A stretch of DNA of 64,000 bases from NCBI RefSeq assembly GCF_001854325.1, contig NZ_CP017754.1:2108001-2172000 (forward strand). Direction: 5' to 3'. The stretch is from Cupriavidus malaysiensis (GTDB taxonomy: Bacteria; Pseudomonadota; Gammaproteobacteria; Burkholderiales; Burkholderiaceae). A program made the translations under genes and the position numbers. Position 1 is the stretch's first letter. Each line of letters starts with the position of its first letter. The notes below the pieces were generated by a model. The model ran no database searches and was not told where the DNA came from. It saw only the letters and a program-made list of their open reading frames with translations. This document shows positions 41,983 through 51,310 of this stretch, one piece after another.

Positions 41983-42222
41983 CTACAGTGCGCGCAGGGC
42001 GTGGCTCAGCACGTGGGCCGCACGTACGGCGGCGTCGAAGGAGCGATCGCAGGCCAGTTCGCGGCCGGCGATGCGGATCGACCAGTATCCCTGCACACGC
42101 TCGCAGGACAGCCGCCGCTCTTCCATCTGGTCCGAGAACCAGCGCCAGAGGGCGGCGTCCTGTCCGTTGGCATGGACGGCCGCGCGCAGTCGGATCAACT
42201 GAAGGCTGGTGGTCTCGGTCAT
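41983..42222 (-). CDS. Small hypothetical protein
   Basis: A 79-residue soluble protein. GAGGA lies six bases before the ATG at 42222. The sequence (ALWRWFSDQMEERRLSCERV, then GYWSIRIAGRELACDRSFDA) looks like a compact alpha/beta domain with a central aromatic strand. No family is recognised. It is a single gene between the FixJ-type regulator and the molybdenum hydroxylase genes. Confidence 0.65.
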   Translation of the reverse strand: MTETTSLQLIRLRAAVHANGQDAALWRWFSDQMEERRLSCERVQGYWSIRIAGRELACDRSFDAAVRAAHVLSHALRAL

Positions 42223-42381
42223 CGCTATCCTCTGTGCGGTACGGATGCAGCGGCCGAGGGTCAGGGAGCCGGCGCGGTCTGCCAGTCACAGCTTAGAGCG
42301 AAGCGGGCATCGACGCCGCTGTGCTTGCGGGCAGACTTCCTAGGGCATGGGTTTAGCGGGCTCAGACCATGGTATGAGGGT

Positions 42382-42840
42382 TCAGCCCTCCGGCTTTGCC
42401 GCGGCGCGGTGGATCGCCGCGCGGATGCGCGGATATGTGCCGCAGCGGCAGATATTGCCCGACATGGCGGCATCGATGTCCGCGTCGGTGGGCCGCGGCG
42501 TCTGCTTCAGCAAGGCGCAGGCCGACATCAGTTGGCCGCTCTGGCAATAACCGCACTGCACCACGTCGAGTTCCGTCCAGGCGGCTCTGAGCGCCTGCGC
42601 CTGCGGACCCTGCAGCCCTTCGATGGTGGTGATCTCCTGGTTGCCGACCGCGCTCAGCGGGGTCACGCAGGCGCGTACCGGCGCGCCGTCCAGGTGGACC
42701 GTGCAGGCGCCGCACAGCGCCATGCCGCAACCGAACTTGGTGCCGGTCATCTTGAGTTCGCCGCGCAGCACCCACAGCAGGGGGGTATCGGCTTCGGCCT
42801 GCACGTCAACGGCCTTGCCGTTGATCTTCAGGGTGGGCAT
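42382..42840 (-). CDS. iorA: Molybdenum hydroxylase small subunit, [2Fe-2S] (IorA-like)
   Basis: This electron-transfer subunit of a xanthine-oxidase-family hydroxylase has 152 residues and two iron-sulfur clusters. The plant-type ferredoxin cluster uses Cys38, Cys43, Cys46 and Cys58 ([17 protein letters not shown]). The helical-domain cluster uses Cys96, Cys99, Cys131 and Cys133 (QCGYCQSG and NICRCGTY). It resembles the small subunit of isoquinoline 1-oxidoreductase and of periplasmic aldehyde dehydrogenases with the same two-subunit layout. It is encoded 58 bases after the large subunit. The substrate is unknown, and no FAD subunit is present, which fits the Ior type with a cytochrome or quinone acceptor. 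Confidence 0.93.
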   Translation of the reverse strand: MPTLKINGKAVDVQAEADTPLLWVLRGELKMTGTKFGCGMALCGACTVHLDGAPVRACVTPLSAVGNQEITTIEGLQGPQAQALRAAWTELDVVQCGYCQSGQLMSACALLKQTPRPTDADIDAAMSGNICRCGTYPRIRAAIHRAAAKPEG

Positions 42841-42898
42841 GTCGGTCTCCGGTCGGGATGGGCCGTGATGGCGGGAGTCTGCGCGGTATCTGCGCTGG

Positions 42899-45190
42899 TC
42901 AGGCCGGCCGCAGCGGCAGGGCGCGCTGGCGTTGGCCGGTCAAGGCGAACAGCGCGTTGGCGACGGCCGGCGCGATGGGTGGCGTGCCCGGTTCGCCCAC
43001 GCCTTCGGGAGCGTCCTGGCTGGACATGATCTCGGTCTCGATGCGCGGGCATTCGTGCATACGCAGCACGGGGTAGTCGTGGAAGTTGCTCTGCTGCACC
43101 TGGCCGTCGACCACCTTGATTTCGCCATGGAGGGCGGCCGACAGACCGAACAGGATGGCGCTCTCCATCTGCTGGCGGATCAGGTTCGGGTTGACCGGCG
43201 TGCCGCAATCCACCACGCACACCACACGATGCACGCGGATGCGCTTGCCTTGGCCCTGGTCCTGGCCGAGCGAAACCTCGGCCACCTGCGCCACGATGGA
43301 GCCGAAGGACTGGTGCAGGGCGACGCCGCGCGCGCGCGGGCTGCCGTCATCGGCCGGCGCCAGCGGCTTGCCCCAGTCGGCCAGCGCGGCGGCCCGCCGC
43401 AGCACGGCCAGGTGGCGCGGATGCTGCGCCAGCAGCGCGGCGCGGAAGGCGACCGGATCCTGGCCCGCCGCCGCCGCCACTTCGTCGAGGAAGCTCTCCT
43501 TGAAGAAGGCCTGGTGCGAATGGCCGACCGAGCGCCAGAAGCCGACCGGTACCGGCAGGTCGACGATTTCGTGGGCGATGCGCGCGTTGGGCCACTCGTA
43601 GGGCTGGTCGAAGGCGCCCTCGGACGTGGTCTTGTCCGGACCCGCGCCGGGCAGGCCGAAGCTGCGCTTGAGCACATTGGGCATGATGGCCTGGCCCGCC
43701 GAGGTGTTGCGCCAGGCCACCAGCTTGCCGTCGGCATCGAGCCCGGCCTGGAAGCGCGAGACGCAGGCAGGGCGGTAGAAGTCATGGCGGGTGTCTTCCT
43801 CGCGCGACCAGATGGTCTGCACGGGCCGCCCGGGCATGGCGCGCGCGATGGCGGCGGCCTGCGCCACGTAGTCGGCCTCCAGGCGCCGGCCGAAGCCGCC
43901 GCCGAGCAATTGCACGCGCAGGTCGACCTTGTCGGCGGCGATGCCCAGCACCTTGGCCACGTGGTCGCGTGCGATGCCCGGCACCTGGGTCGAGGCCCAC
44001 ACCGTGGCGGCGCCGTCTTGCGCCTGCACGGTGCAGTTGACCGGCTCCATCGCCGCGTGTGCCAGGTAGGGCGCGCGGTACTCGGCGCTGACCTTGCGCG
44101 CGGCGCCGGCCAGCGCGCCGTCGACGTCGCCGCGGCTGAAGTAGGCGTGGCCGTCGGCCTTGTCGAGCGTGGCCGCCAGCTGGGTGAAGATGGCGTCGCT
44201 GGACGTGCTGGCGGCCGCGCCGTGGTCCCATTCGACCGTGACCTGCTTGAGCGCGCGCATGGCGTGCCAGGGCGTGTCGGCGATGACCGCCACGCCGCCG
44301 CTGCCGCCGTGGTAAGGCTCGACCGCCAGCACCTTGTGCACCCCCGGCAGGCGCGCCGCGGCGGCGCCGTCGAAGCGCGCCGCCTTGCCGCCCAGCGTGG
44401 GGCACATGGCGACGCTGGCGTAGAGCAGGCCGTCGGGTGCGGCGTCGATGCCGAAGCGGGCCGAGCCGTCGAGCTTGGCGGCGGCCTCGATGCGATGCAG
44501 CGGCTGGCCGACCAGCTTGAAGCGCGCGGGCTCCTTCAGTGCCACCTTGTCCGGACGCGGCTGCTGCGCGGCCAGCGCCGCCAGTTCACCGAAGGTAGCG
44601 CTGCGGCCGGAGCCGTGCAGCACCTTGCCCGATTCGGCGCGGCACTCCTGCGCGGGCACCTGCCACTGCGCGGCAGCGGCGCCTACCAGCATGGCGCGCG
44701 CCGAGGCGCCGGCTTCGCGCATGGGCAGCCACAGGTCCTTGATGCTGGAGGAGCCGCCGGTCATCATGACGCCGATCTCGCGCATCAGCTTGCCGGTCAT
44801 CCATCCGGCCGCGCGCTTGAGCGCACCCTGGTCGTCAGGGTGGAAGGGCAGGCCGTCGACGGTGGCCGCGACGTTGTTGTAGATCTTGTCGATGGGGGAC
44901 TGCTCGATGCGCACTTGCGACCAGTCGGCATCGAGTTCCTCGGCCAGCAGCATGGCCAGCCCGGTGTACACCCCCTGGCCCATCTCGGACTTGCTCATCA
45001 TCACCGTGACGGTGTTGTCCGGCGAGACCTTGAGCCAGCCGTTGAGCGCCGCCTGCGCGGGGCCGAGCGGCAGCGGCTCGGCGGTCAGCAGACGCTGGCG
45101 CGCCGGCATCACCGACCAGCCGACCACCAGCGCGCCCGCGGCACCGACGGCGCCCGCGCTGGCGCGCAGGAAGGTTCTTCGACTGACCAT
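42899..45190 (-). CDS. iorB: Molybdenum hydroxylase large subunit, molybdopterin-binding (IorB-like)
   Basis: A 763-residue catalytic subunit with a twin-arginine signal ([20 protein letters not shown]), so the enzyme is exported folded with its cofactor. It has the aldehyde-oxidase/xanthine-dehydrogenase molybdopterin domains: [33 protein letters not shown] and the GVGEPGTPP near the C-terminus with the conserved Glu. It probably oxidises an N-heterocycle or aldehyde. The ATG at 45190 follows AGGAG. It is divergent from a TetR regulator across 240 bases that hold two matching 19-base palindromes, so expression is likely induced by the regulator's ligand. Confidence 0.93.
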   Translation of the reverse strand: MVSRRTFLRASAGAVGAAGALVVGWSVMPARQRLLTAEPLPLGPAQAALNGWLKVSPDNTVTVMMSKSEMGQGVYTGLAMLLAEELDADWSQVRIEQSPIDKIYNNVAATVDGLPFHPDDQGALKRAAGWMTGKLMREIGVMMTGGSSSIKDLWLPMREAGASARAMLVGAAAAQWQVPAQECRAESGKVLHGSGRSATFGELAALAAQQPRPDKVALKEPARFKLVGQPLHRIEAAAKLDGSARFGIDAAPDGLLYASVAMCPTLGGKAARFDGAAAARLPGVHKVLAVEPYHGGSGGVAVIADTPWHAMRALKQVTVEWDHGAAASTSSDAIFTQLAATLDKADGHAYFSRGDVDGALAGAARKVSAEYRAPYLAHAAMEPVNCTVQAQDGAATVWASTQVPGIARDHVAKVLGIAADKVDLRVQLLGGGFGRRLEADYVAQAAAIARAMPGRPVQTIWSREEDTRHDFYRPACVSRFQAGLDADGKLVAWRNTSAGQAIMPNVLKRSFGLPGAGPDKTTSEGAFDQPYEWPNARIAHEIVDLPVPVGFWRSVGHSHQAFFKESFLDEVAAAAGQDPVAFRAALLAQHPRHLAVLRRAAALADWGKPLAPADDGSPRARGVALHQSFGSIVAQVAEVSLGQDQGQGKRIRVHRVVCVVDCGTPVNPNLIRQQMESAILFGLSAALHGEIKVVDGQVQQSNFHDYPVLRMHECPRIETEIMSSQDAPEGVGEPGTPPIAPAVANALFALTGQRQRALPLRPA

Positions 45191-45302
45191 GCGTTGTCTC
45201 CTGGTTCCGGGGCGGTATCCGCAGGGCTTGGGGAGCGATCCGTGGACGATGTGCCACGGCGGCAGCGCCGCGCGTCCGGCCGCGGTGGCCGCCGTGCTTT
45301 TC

Positions 45303-45321
45303 ATGTTGACGGCGACAACAT
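45303..45321. promoter_or_regulatory. TetR-type operator, site 1
   Basis: ATGTTGACGGCGACAACAT is a 19-base palindrome with arms ATGTTG/CAACAT. It begins 113 bases before the iorB start codon. Its left half ATGTTGAC is identical to the reverse complement of the right half of site 2. Confidence 0.7.
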
Positions 45322-45330
45322 AAACTAGCG

Positions 45331-45349
45331 ATGTAAGCACTGTCAACAT
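45331..45349. promoter_or_regulatory. TetR-type operator, site 2
   Basis: ATGTAAGCACTGTCAACAT is 19 bases with ATGT/ACAT ends; its reverse complement ATGTTGACAGTGCTTACAT matches site 1 at ATGTTGAC, G, G and ACAT. The two sites are centred 28 bases apart, between the divergent iorB and TetR genes. Confidence 0.7.
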
Positions 45350-45430
45350 CGGTTCGGCAAAGTGCGCGCGTTTGAATCGGCCTGTCCGCTGCAGGCATTG
45401 CGTGCCACACATCCCGGCCCGGAGGCCTCC

Positions 45431-46081
45431 ATGAATCCACCCGCGTCGCGCGCCAAGGCCGCGCCTTACCATCACGGCGACCTGCAGCCGGCCCTGCGGG
45501 CCGAGGCAGAGCGCATCCTGCAGACACGCGGCGTCGCCGAGGTCAGCCTGCGCGAAGTGGCGCGCGGCGTGGGCGTGTCGCATGCCGCACCCTATCGCCA
45601 TTACGCGAACCGGGACGCGCTGCTGGCAGACGTGGCCGCGCGCGGCTTCGAGCGCCTGCACGCGCGCTTCGAGGCCCTGCCGCGGCGCCGCAAGGCGGCG
45701 CTGCGCTTCGCCGACCTGCTGCGTGCCTATCTCGAGTTCGCTGCGGCCGAGCCGGCCATCTACCGCCTGATGTTCGGCCCGGAGTTGCGCAAGGCGGACC
45801 ATCCCCAGCTCGCCGCGGCGGGCTTCCGCGCCTTGGACGCAGTGCGCACGGCGATCGAGGCGCTCGACATCGCGCGGCCGGCGACCGCCGAGGCGATGGC
45901 GGCGTGGAGCCTGGCGCACGGGCTGGCCTTGCTGATCCTCGATGGCCGCATCGAGTTCGAACCCGGCGTGGACGAGCCCATCGACCACCGGGCCCTGGCG
46001 CAGCGGGCCGGGGAGATCTTCCTGGCGGGCCTGCAGGCGCGGGTGCCGCCACGGCAGCGGCAGCCGCGCCCGCGCGCGTAG
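45431..46081 (+). CDS. TetR-family regulator
   Basis: A 216-residue repressor. The N-terminal helix-turn-helix is typical: PYHHGDLQPALRAEAERIL, then VSLREVARGVGVSHAAPYRH. The C-terminal ligand domain runs from about 85 to 200 and resembles the WHG-domain group (YRLMFGPELR). The ATG at 45431 follows GGAGG by five bases; an upstream GTG would add an unlikely stretch. It is divergent from the molybdenum hydroxylase operon and almost certainly represses both itself and that operon from the twin sites at 45303-45349. The inducer is probably the hydroxylase substrate, but this is inference. Confidence 0.92.
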   Translation: MNPPASRAKAAPYHHGDLQPALRAEAERILQTRGVAEVSLREVARGVGVSHAAPYRHYANRDALLADVAARGFERLHARFEALPRRRKAALRFADLLRAYLEFAAAEPAIYRLMFGPELRKADHPQLAAAGFRALDAVRTAIEALDIARPATAEAMAAWSLAHGLALLILDGRIEFEPGVDEPIDHRALAQRAGEIFLAGLQARVPPRQRQPRPRA

Positions 46082-46094
46082 GCGACGGAGGCGC

Positions 46095-48143
46095 TCAGCC
46101 CGACGCTTCGCCGCGGGCCTTGTGGCGCGATGCCATCTGGTCCTGCTGCGCGGGCGGCACCGGATCGTAGTGGCTGAACTGGATGGTGTAGCTGCCGTGC
46201 CCGCCGGTCAGGCTGTTCAGGCGCGTCTGGTAGTCGTTCAGTTCGGCCAGCGGGATCTTGCCCATCACGACGACGCTGTGGCTGGTCGCGCCGCGCGTGC
46301 CGCGCACCTGGCCGCGCTTGGCCGACAGGTCGCCGATGATGTCGCCCATCGCCGCCTCGGGCGTGAGCACCTCGATGTCGACGATCGGCTCCAGCACGCT
46401 CGGCCGCGCCTTCAGCACGGCGTCGATGAAGGCCTTGCGTCCTGCCGTGGCGAAGGCGACCTCCTTCGAGTCCACGGGGTGGCTCTTGCCGTCGTACACG
46501 GTGACGCGCACGTCCTGCATGGGGAAGCCTGCCAGCGGGCCGCTGTCCAGCACCTGGCGGATGCCTTTTTCGACAGCCGGCAGGAACTGGCCCGGAATCG
46601 CGCCGCCCTTGACCGCGTCGATGAACTCGAAGCCGCTGCCGCGCGGCAGCGGTTCGACGCGCAGCATGACCTCGCCGAACTGTCCGGCACCGCCGGTCTG
46701 CTTCTTGTGCCGGTGCTGGCCCTCGGCCTTGCCGCCGATGGTTTCGCGGTAGGCGATCTTGGGCGGCCGCGTGACCACCTCCAGCTTGTACTGTTCGGTC
46801 AGGCGCTCCAGCAGGCAGCGCAGGTGGAACTCGCCCAGGCCCAGCACCACCGTCTCGTTGGTGTCGGCCGGATGCTCGATGCGCAGGCAGGGATCCTCGG
46901 CGCCGAGCTTCTGCATCACCTCGGCCAGGCGCTGTTCCTGGCCGCGCCGCGCGGGCTCGATCGCCAGGCCGTAGATCGGCGTGGGGAAGTCCAGCGGCAC
47001 CAGGTGGATGTCGCCGTCCTCGCTGGCGTCGTGCAGCACCGCATCGAAGCCGATCTCGTCGATCTTCGCCACCGCGCAGATATCGCCCGGACCGGCGCGC
47101 GGCACCTCAGTGTGCTCCTTGCCCTGCAGCAGCAGCAGGTGGGACACCTTGAACGGCTGGCGCCCGGCGCCGATGTAGAGCTGGCTGTCGCGCGCGACCG
47201 TGCCCTGGTGGATGCGGAACAGCGCCAGCTTGCCGATATAAGGGTCCACCACGATCTTGAAGACATGCGCCAGCACGTGCTTGCCGGGATCGGGTTCGGC
47301 CCGCACCGCTTCGCGCTTGCCGTTCGCCTCGCGGTAGAACAGCGGGGGGTTGCCTTCGGCGGGATTGGGCAGCAGCCGCACGAACACGTCGAGCAGTTCG
47401 GCGATGCCCGCGCCGCTGGCGGCCGAGGTGAAGCAGATGGGCACCAGGTGGCCTTCGCGCAGCGCGCGCTCGAACGGCGCGTGCAACTGCTCGGGCGTGA
47501 TGGCCTGGTCCTGCTCCAGGTAACGCTCCATCAGCTCCGGGTCGATCTCGATGACCTGGTCGACCAGCGCGTCGTGCGCCGACCCCACAGAAAGAAAATC
47601 CGCCTCGCCGGACGGATCGAAGAAGCAGTCGACGACCTGGCCGGCGTGGGCCGCCGGCAGGTTGATGGGCAGGCACTCCTTGCCGAAGGCCTCCTGGATG
47701 TCGGCTACCAGGGCGGGCAGGTCGATCTTGTCGCAATCGATGCCGTTGACCACGATGAGCCGGCACAGCTTGCGCGCGGCCGCCCAGGCCATCATGTGGC
47801 GCGTGGTCATCTCCACGCCGGTCTGCGCATGGATCACGATGACGGCGGTCTCCACCGCCGGCAGCGCGCTCAGGGCGAGGCCGGCGAAGTCGGGATAGCC
47901 CGGGGTGTCGATCAGGTAGAGGCGGGTGTCGGCGTGGTCGAGGTGGGTGACGGCGGAGGTGAGGGAGTGGTGATACTTGCGTTCGAGCGGGTCGGAGTCG
48001 CACACCGTGGTCCCGCGCTCGACGCTGCCCGCCGCGTGCAGCGCGCCGCCCCGGTGCAGCAGTGCCTCGATCAGCGAGGTCTTGCCGCCCCCCGCATGGC
48101 CCAGCAGGGCAATGGTACGAATTGCATCGGGACCGCGAAGCAT
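46095..48143 (-). CDS. Elongation factor G-like GTPase
   Basis: A 682-residue translational GTPase with all EF-G domains but distinct from the canonical fusA product. P-loop: GHAGGGKTSL near residue 15. G2: RGTTVCDSD. G3: DTPGYPDF. The G4 motif, normally NKxD, reads NGID (in VVNGIDCDKIDLP). Domain II (LFRIHQGTVAR), domain IV (KKQTGGAGQFGEVMLRVEPL) and domain V follow. It belongs to the EF-G-like group present beside fusA in many bacteria and whose role is unclear. No ribosomal genes flank it, so it is not the str operon copy. It is convergent with the TetR gene. Confidence 0.9.
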   Translation of the reverse strand: MLRGPDAIRTIALLGHAGGGKTSLIEALLHRGGALHAAGSVERGTTVCDSDPLERKYHHSLTSAVTHLDHADTRLYLIDTPGYPDFAGLALSALPAVETAVIVIHAQTGVEMTTRHMMAWAAARKLCRLIVVNGIDCDKIDLPALVADIQEAFGKECLPINLPAAHAGQVVDCFFDPSGEADFLSVGSAHDALVDQVIEIDPELMERYLEQDQAITPEQLHAPFERALREGHLVPICFTSAASGAGIAELLDVFVRLLPNPAEGNPPLFYREANGKREAVRAEPDPGKHVLAHVFKIVVDPYIGKLALFRIHQGTVARDSQLYIGAGRQPFKVSHLLLLQGKEHTEVPRAGPGDICAVAKIDEIGFDAVLHDASEDGDIHLVPLDFPTPIYGLAIEPARRGQEQRLAEVMQKLGAEDPCLRIEHPADTNETVVLGLGEFHLRCLLERLTEQYKLEVVTRPPKIAYRETIGGKAEGQHRHKKQTGGAGQFGEVMLRVEPLPRGSGFEFIDAVKGGAIPGQFLPAVEKGIRQVLDSGPLAGFPMQDVRVTVYDGKSHPVDSKEVAFATAGRKAFIDAVLKARPSVLEPIVDIEVLTPEAAMGDIIGDLSAKRGQVRGTRGATSHSVVVMGKIPLAELNDYQTRLNSLTGGHGSYTIQFSHYDPVPPAQQDQMASRHKARGEASG

Positions 48144-48281
48144 GGTCGCCCCCTCGTGCAGCGATGGCAGATGCCAGTCAGTGAGCCCATTATTGGCGAA
48201 ATCGGCCGCGGCGCCAAATGCTGTGCAGGGCGCGTGTTGGACGCCGTACGCTCACGACTGTCCTGCTTGCGGAACAGTGTA
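48144..48281. other. Intergenic region, no supported gene
   Basis: The first part of the 378-base divergent gap between the EF-G-like gene and the gene at 48522. No gene is seen; it likely carries the EF-G-like promoter. Short frames here are shadows. Confidence 0.4.
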
Positions 48282-48310
48282 TTGCGACTTTCAGGGTTTT
48301 CCCTGATACA
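48282..48310 (+). promoter_or_regulatory. Sigma-70-type promoter with internal palindrome
   Basis: TTGCGA (48282-48287) and GATACA (48305-48310) are 17 bases apart. The 16-base palindrome TCAGGGTTTTCCCTGA (48291-48306) fills the spacer, a classical place for a repressor. The downstream gene starts at 48522; no other gene lies between. Confidence 0.5.
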
Positions 48311-48521
48311 AGCCCTGCGCTACAGTGCACCATGCCGTTGCTGCAGCGCGGGATGTCCAGTGCGGTGCAGCGAGCGGCGCGACTGGCCGTGCCCCCCGAG
48401 GCGAAGCGGAGCCCGCCTCGATCCGGCGGCCAGCCGTCTCCAGCGCCCTGGCCGGCCGCGCGCCTGCCAGCCGCGCACCCAAAGCCAATAAAGCCCATCG
48501 AAGGCAACAGGAAGCGAAGCC

Positions 48522-48923
48522 ATGGTAACCACCATCGAAGCCCTTTTCCCCGGCCACCAGCATGATGCCGACACGGTCGTCAGCGCCCTGAACCACCAGC
48601 AGATCGTTGTCGCGCTGTCGGCGCTGGTAGCGCCGCAGCGCGTCGCGATCCTGCACATGCTGTACCCGCGCAGCGACGCGCGCACGCACCGCAGCCTCGA
48701 TGCGCTGGTGAACGTGCTGCACGGGCACGGCCTGCACCAGGTCGCCACGCTGATCGAACAGGAAGCCCATTACCTGGTGTTCCGCGACCCGGTCAAGGCA
48801 TGGAAGGCCTTCCAGGAAATCCGCCACGACTCGCTGGCGATCGGCGTGCACCTCTACTACAAGGGCCATTCGGGCGAGGCCGCCGAGCGCGAACTCGACG
48901 CCGACGCGCACCGCAAGGCCTGA
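48522..48923 (+). CDS. Hypothetical protein
   Basis: A 133-residue, probably all-helical soluble protein, His-rich (FPGHQHDADTVV, LHGHGLHQVATLIEQEAHYL), with no recognised domain. It has no signal peptide. The ATG at 48522 has GAAGCG-type upstream sequence rather than a strong ribosome binding site. It is preceded by the palindrome-containing promoter at 48282-48310 and ends 36 bases before the convergent FAD oxidoreductase gene. The alternation of leucines suggests helix pairs, and a dimeric helical bundle is possible. No function is assigned. Confidence 0.65.
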   Translation: MVTTIEALFPGHQHDADTVVSALNHQQIVVALSALVAPQRVAILHMLYPRSDARTHRSLDALVNVLHGHGLHQVATLIEQEAHYLVFRDPVKAWKAFQEIRHDSLAIGVHLYYKGHSGEAAERELDADAHRKA

Positions 48924-48959
48924 GGTCCCGGGGGCGCGCCGGCGCCGCGGCGTGCCGGC

Positions 48960-50192
48960 TCAGGCCGCGGTGGCTGCCTGGTGCAAGCCGGGCCGGGCCG
49001 GCGGCGTCCAGGCCGGCAGCGCGCTGCCGTCGAGCAAAGCGTCGACGTGGCGGCGCGCCAGCGCCGGGCCGACGCTCATGCCGATGCCGCTGTGCATCAG
49101 TGCGGCGGTGGTGCGAGCGTCGACGCGTGTCACCGAGAAGGCGCCGCCCTCGGGCACGCGGCGCTTGGCGCCGTACACGCCCTGCCAGCGCTCGATCACG
49201 CGCAGTCCGGAGCCCAGCGCCTCGCGCGCCAGGTCGAGCATCAGGGTATCGACGCTCTCGGCGTTGAATGGGCGCGCGTCCTGCCCGTAGTCGTGCGAAT
49301 CGCCGACGATCCAGTCGCCGTAGGGCGTGGGGCTGACCAGCAGGTGGATGCCGTGGCGCTCCAGCTCGGGCCGCTGCTGCGCGATGCGCGTGGCCAGCGC
49401 GCGTGCCGAGGTGAGGTCCGAGAAGGCGCCGTAGTGCGTGCATGACAGCCCGGTCAGTACCACGTGCTCGAGCGCGAAGCCGTCCAGCGGCGCCACGCGC
49501 AGCATCTGCAGCCGGCATACCTGCGGCTGCAGCGCGCGCAACTGGTCGGCGCACAGGGTCTGGTAGTCGTGGCCGCTGCAGACGATGACGTGCTGCGCGC
49601 GGCAGGGGCCGGCCGTGGTGTCGAGACGGCCATCCTCCACGTGGCGCACCAGCGTGCCGAAGTGAAAGCGCACGCCCTGGCCGGCCAGCCATCGGGCCAG
49701 CGCCGGCACGGCCTCGCGCGAATAGAGCTGCAGGTCTTCCGTGCCTTGCAGGGCTGCATGATGGCGCGCGAAGCGGCCATCGTAGAGCCCGGACAGCGCG
49801 GCGCCGCGCAGCAGGCGCACGCGATAGCCGAAGGCGGCGGCCCGGGTGTCCATGAACTCCTCCAGCACCGCCTCTTCCTGCGCATCGCGGGCGAACAGCA
49901 GGCAGCCGTTGGCGCGCACCGACAGGCCGGCGCGCTCGGCCCAGCCGAGATAGAGCGCGCGGCTCTCGCGCGCCAGGTCCAGCATGATGCCGGGCGGCTG
50001 CCCGGTCACCAGCATCTGGCCGAAATTGCGGATGGAGGCGCCCACCGCGATGTCGCTGCGTTCGAACACGGTCACGCGCAGGCCGCGGCGGAGCGCCGCG
50101 GCTGCGTGTGCCAGTCCGAGGATGCCGGCACCGACGATGGCGACATCGGTCTCGCCATCGAGGCGCGGCGAGGTATCGGACGGCACCATCAT
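48960..50192 (-). CDS. FAD-dependent oxidoreductase of phosphonate operons (TIGR03364-like)
   Basis: A 410-residue glycine/D-amino acid oxidase-family flavoenzyme. FAD is bound by VAIVGAGILGLAHAAAALRR at about 17-36, and GASIRNFGQ resembles the flavin contact of this family. It is the last gene of the aminoethylphosphonate operon; its ATG directly abuts the TAA of the binding-protein gene (TAAATG). Family members recur in phosphonate operons. From memory, a related enzyme (PbfC) oxidises N-methyl-aminoethylphosphonate to phosphonoacetaldehyde, which PhnX would then cleave. Since no phnW transaminase is present here, this enzyme is the likely source of phosphonoacetaldehyde. The exact substrate is not proven. 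Confidence 0.85.
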   Translation of the reverse strand: MMVPSDTSPRLDGETDVAIVGAGILGLAHAAAALRRGLRVTVFERSDIAVGASIRNFGQMLVTGQPPGIMLDLARESRALYLGWAERAGLSVRANGCLLFARDAQEEAVLEEFMDTRAAAFGYRVRLLRGAALSGLYDGRFARHHAALQGTEDLQLYSREAVPALARWLAGQGVRFHFGTLVRHVEDGRLDTTAGPCRAQHVIVCSGHDYQTLCADQLRALQPQVCRLQMLRVAPLDGFALEHVVLTGLSCTHYGAFSDLTSARALATRIAQQRPELERHGIHLLVSPTPYGDWIVGDSHDYGQDARPFNAESVDTLMLDLAREALGSGLRVIERWQGVYGAKRRVPEGGAFSVTRVDARTTAALMHSGIGMSVGPALARRHVDALLDGSALPAWTPPARPGLHQAATAA

Positions 50193-51218
50193 TTACTTCT
50201 TCTCCGACTTGCCATCGTAGCGCTTGGACCATTCGGCCAGCACGCGGTCGCGGTTGGCGCTGGCCCAGGCGAAATCGTTCTTGATCAGGCGCTTCTCATA
50301 GTCGGCCGGCAGCAGCGCGTCCGGCTTGGCGACGCCGGGCATGGCGGTCACGGCGAAGTTCTTCTCGTACAGGGCCATGGCGGCGGGGCTGGCGGAGAAG
50401 TCGGCGAGCTTCCTGGCGGCGTCGAGGTTCTTGGTGCCCTTGACGATGGCGGTGGCTTCGATGTCCCAGCCCAGGCCTTCGGACGGCAGCACGATGTCGA
50501 TCGGCGCGCCTTCCTTCTTGGTCTTCACCGCGCGGTACTCGAAGGAGATGCCGATGGGGAACTCGCCGGTGGCGGCCATCTTGCAGGGCTTGGAGCCGGA
50601 GTGGGTGTACTGGCCGATGTTCTGGTGCAGGGCGTCCATGTAGGCCCAGCCCTTCTGCTCGCCCATCATCTGCAGCCAGGCGCTCACGTCGAGGTAGCCG
50701 GTGCCCGACGAAGCCGGATTCGGCATGACGATCTTGCCGGCATAGACGGGCTTGGCCAGGTCGGCCCAGGAGGTCGGCCTGGGCAGCTTCTGCTTCTGCG
50801 CTTCCACGGTGTTGAAGCAGATCGCCGCGCCCCAGACGTCCATGCCGACCCAGGCCGGCGGGTTGGCGCCGCTGCGGTAGCGGGCGTCGATCTGCGCCAG
50901 CGAGGCCGGCGCGTACGGCGTCAGCATGCCTTCCTTGTCGAGGATGGCCAGGCTCGAGGCGGCCAGGCCCCAGATGGCGTCGGCGTGCGGATTGTTCTTC
51001 TCGGCCAGCAGCTTGGCGGTGACGATGCCGGTGGAGTCGCGCACCCACTTGATCTCGATATCGGGGTTGGCCTTCTCGAAGGCGGCCTTGTAGGCGGCCA
51101 CCTGGTCGGCTTCCAGCGCGGTGTAGACGGTCAGCGTGGTGGCGGCCTGGGCGGGGCCGGCCAGCAGCGTGGCGGCGGCCGCGGCGATGGCGGCCGGCAG
51201 GGCGAAGCGAGCGGTCAT
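50193..51218 (-). CDS. phnS: 2-aminoethylphosphonate ABC transporter, periplasmic binding protein
   Basis: A 341-residue periplasmic solute-binding protein with a Sec signal (FALPAAIAAAAATLLAGPAQ, cleavage at AQA-AT). The fold is that of the Fe/phosphonate type II binding proteins: LTVYTALEADQVAAYKAAFE at the mature start, then SSGTGYLDVSAWLQMMG and FEYRAVKTKKEGAPIDIVLP. It would capture aminoethylphosphonate or a relative and hand it to the fused permease. The ATG at 51218 follows AGGAGA. It lies between phnX and the FAD oxidoreductase gene in the operon. Confidence 0.92.
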   Translation of the reverse strand: MTARFALPAAIAAAAATLLAGPAQAATTLTVYTALEADQVAAYKAAFEKANPDIEIKWVRDSTGIVTAKLLAEKNNPHADAIWGLAASSLAILDKEGMLTPYAPASLAQIDARYRSGANPPAWVGMDVWGAAICFNTVEAQKQKLPRPTSWADLAKPVYAGKIVMPNPASSGTGYLDVSAWLQMMGEQKGWAYMDALHQNIGQYTHSGSKPCKMAATGEFPIGISFEYRAVKTKKEGAPIDIVLPSEGLGWDIEATAIVKGTKNLDAARKLADFSASPAAMALYEKNFAVTAMPGVAKPDALLPADYEKRLIKNDFAWASANRDRVLAEWSKRYDGKSEKK

Positions 51219-51310
51219 GGAGTTTCTCCTGGTTCGGATACGGCTAAGGATGAGACGGATGGAATGGGCAAGACGGTCGGCAGGTGCGGCGCAGGCGCGC
51301 GGCGGGCGCC

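Noticed and set aside
42932..45328. Plus-strand open frame of 798 codons opposite the molybdenum hydroxylase gene
   Set aside because: Antisense shadow rich in Gly/His/Arg/Val; the minus strand has all family motifs.
46095..48143. Considered as the canonical fusA of the ribosomal str operon
   Set aside because: No rpsL, rpsG or tuf genes nearby and the G4 motif is divergent; it fits the EF-G-like paralogue group.
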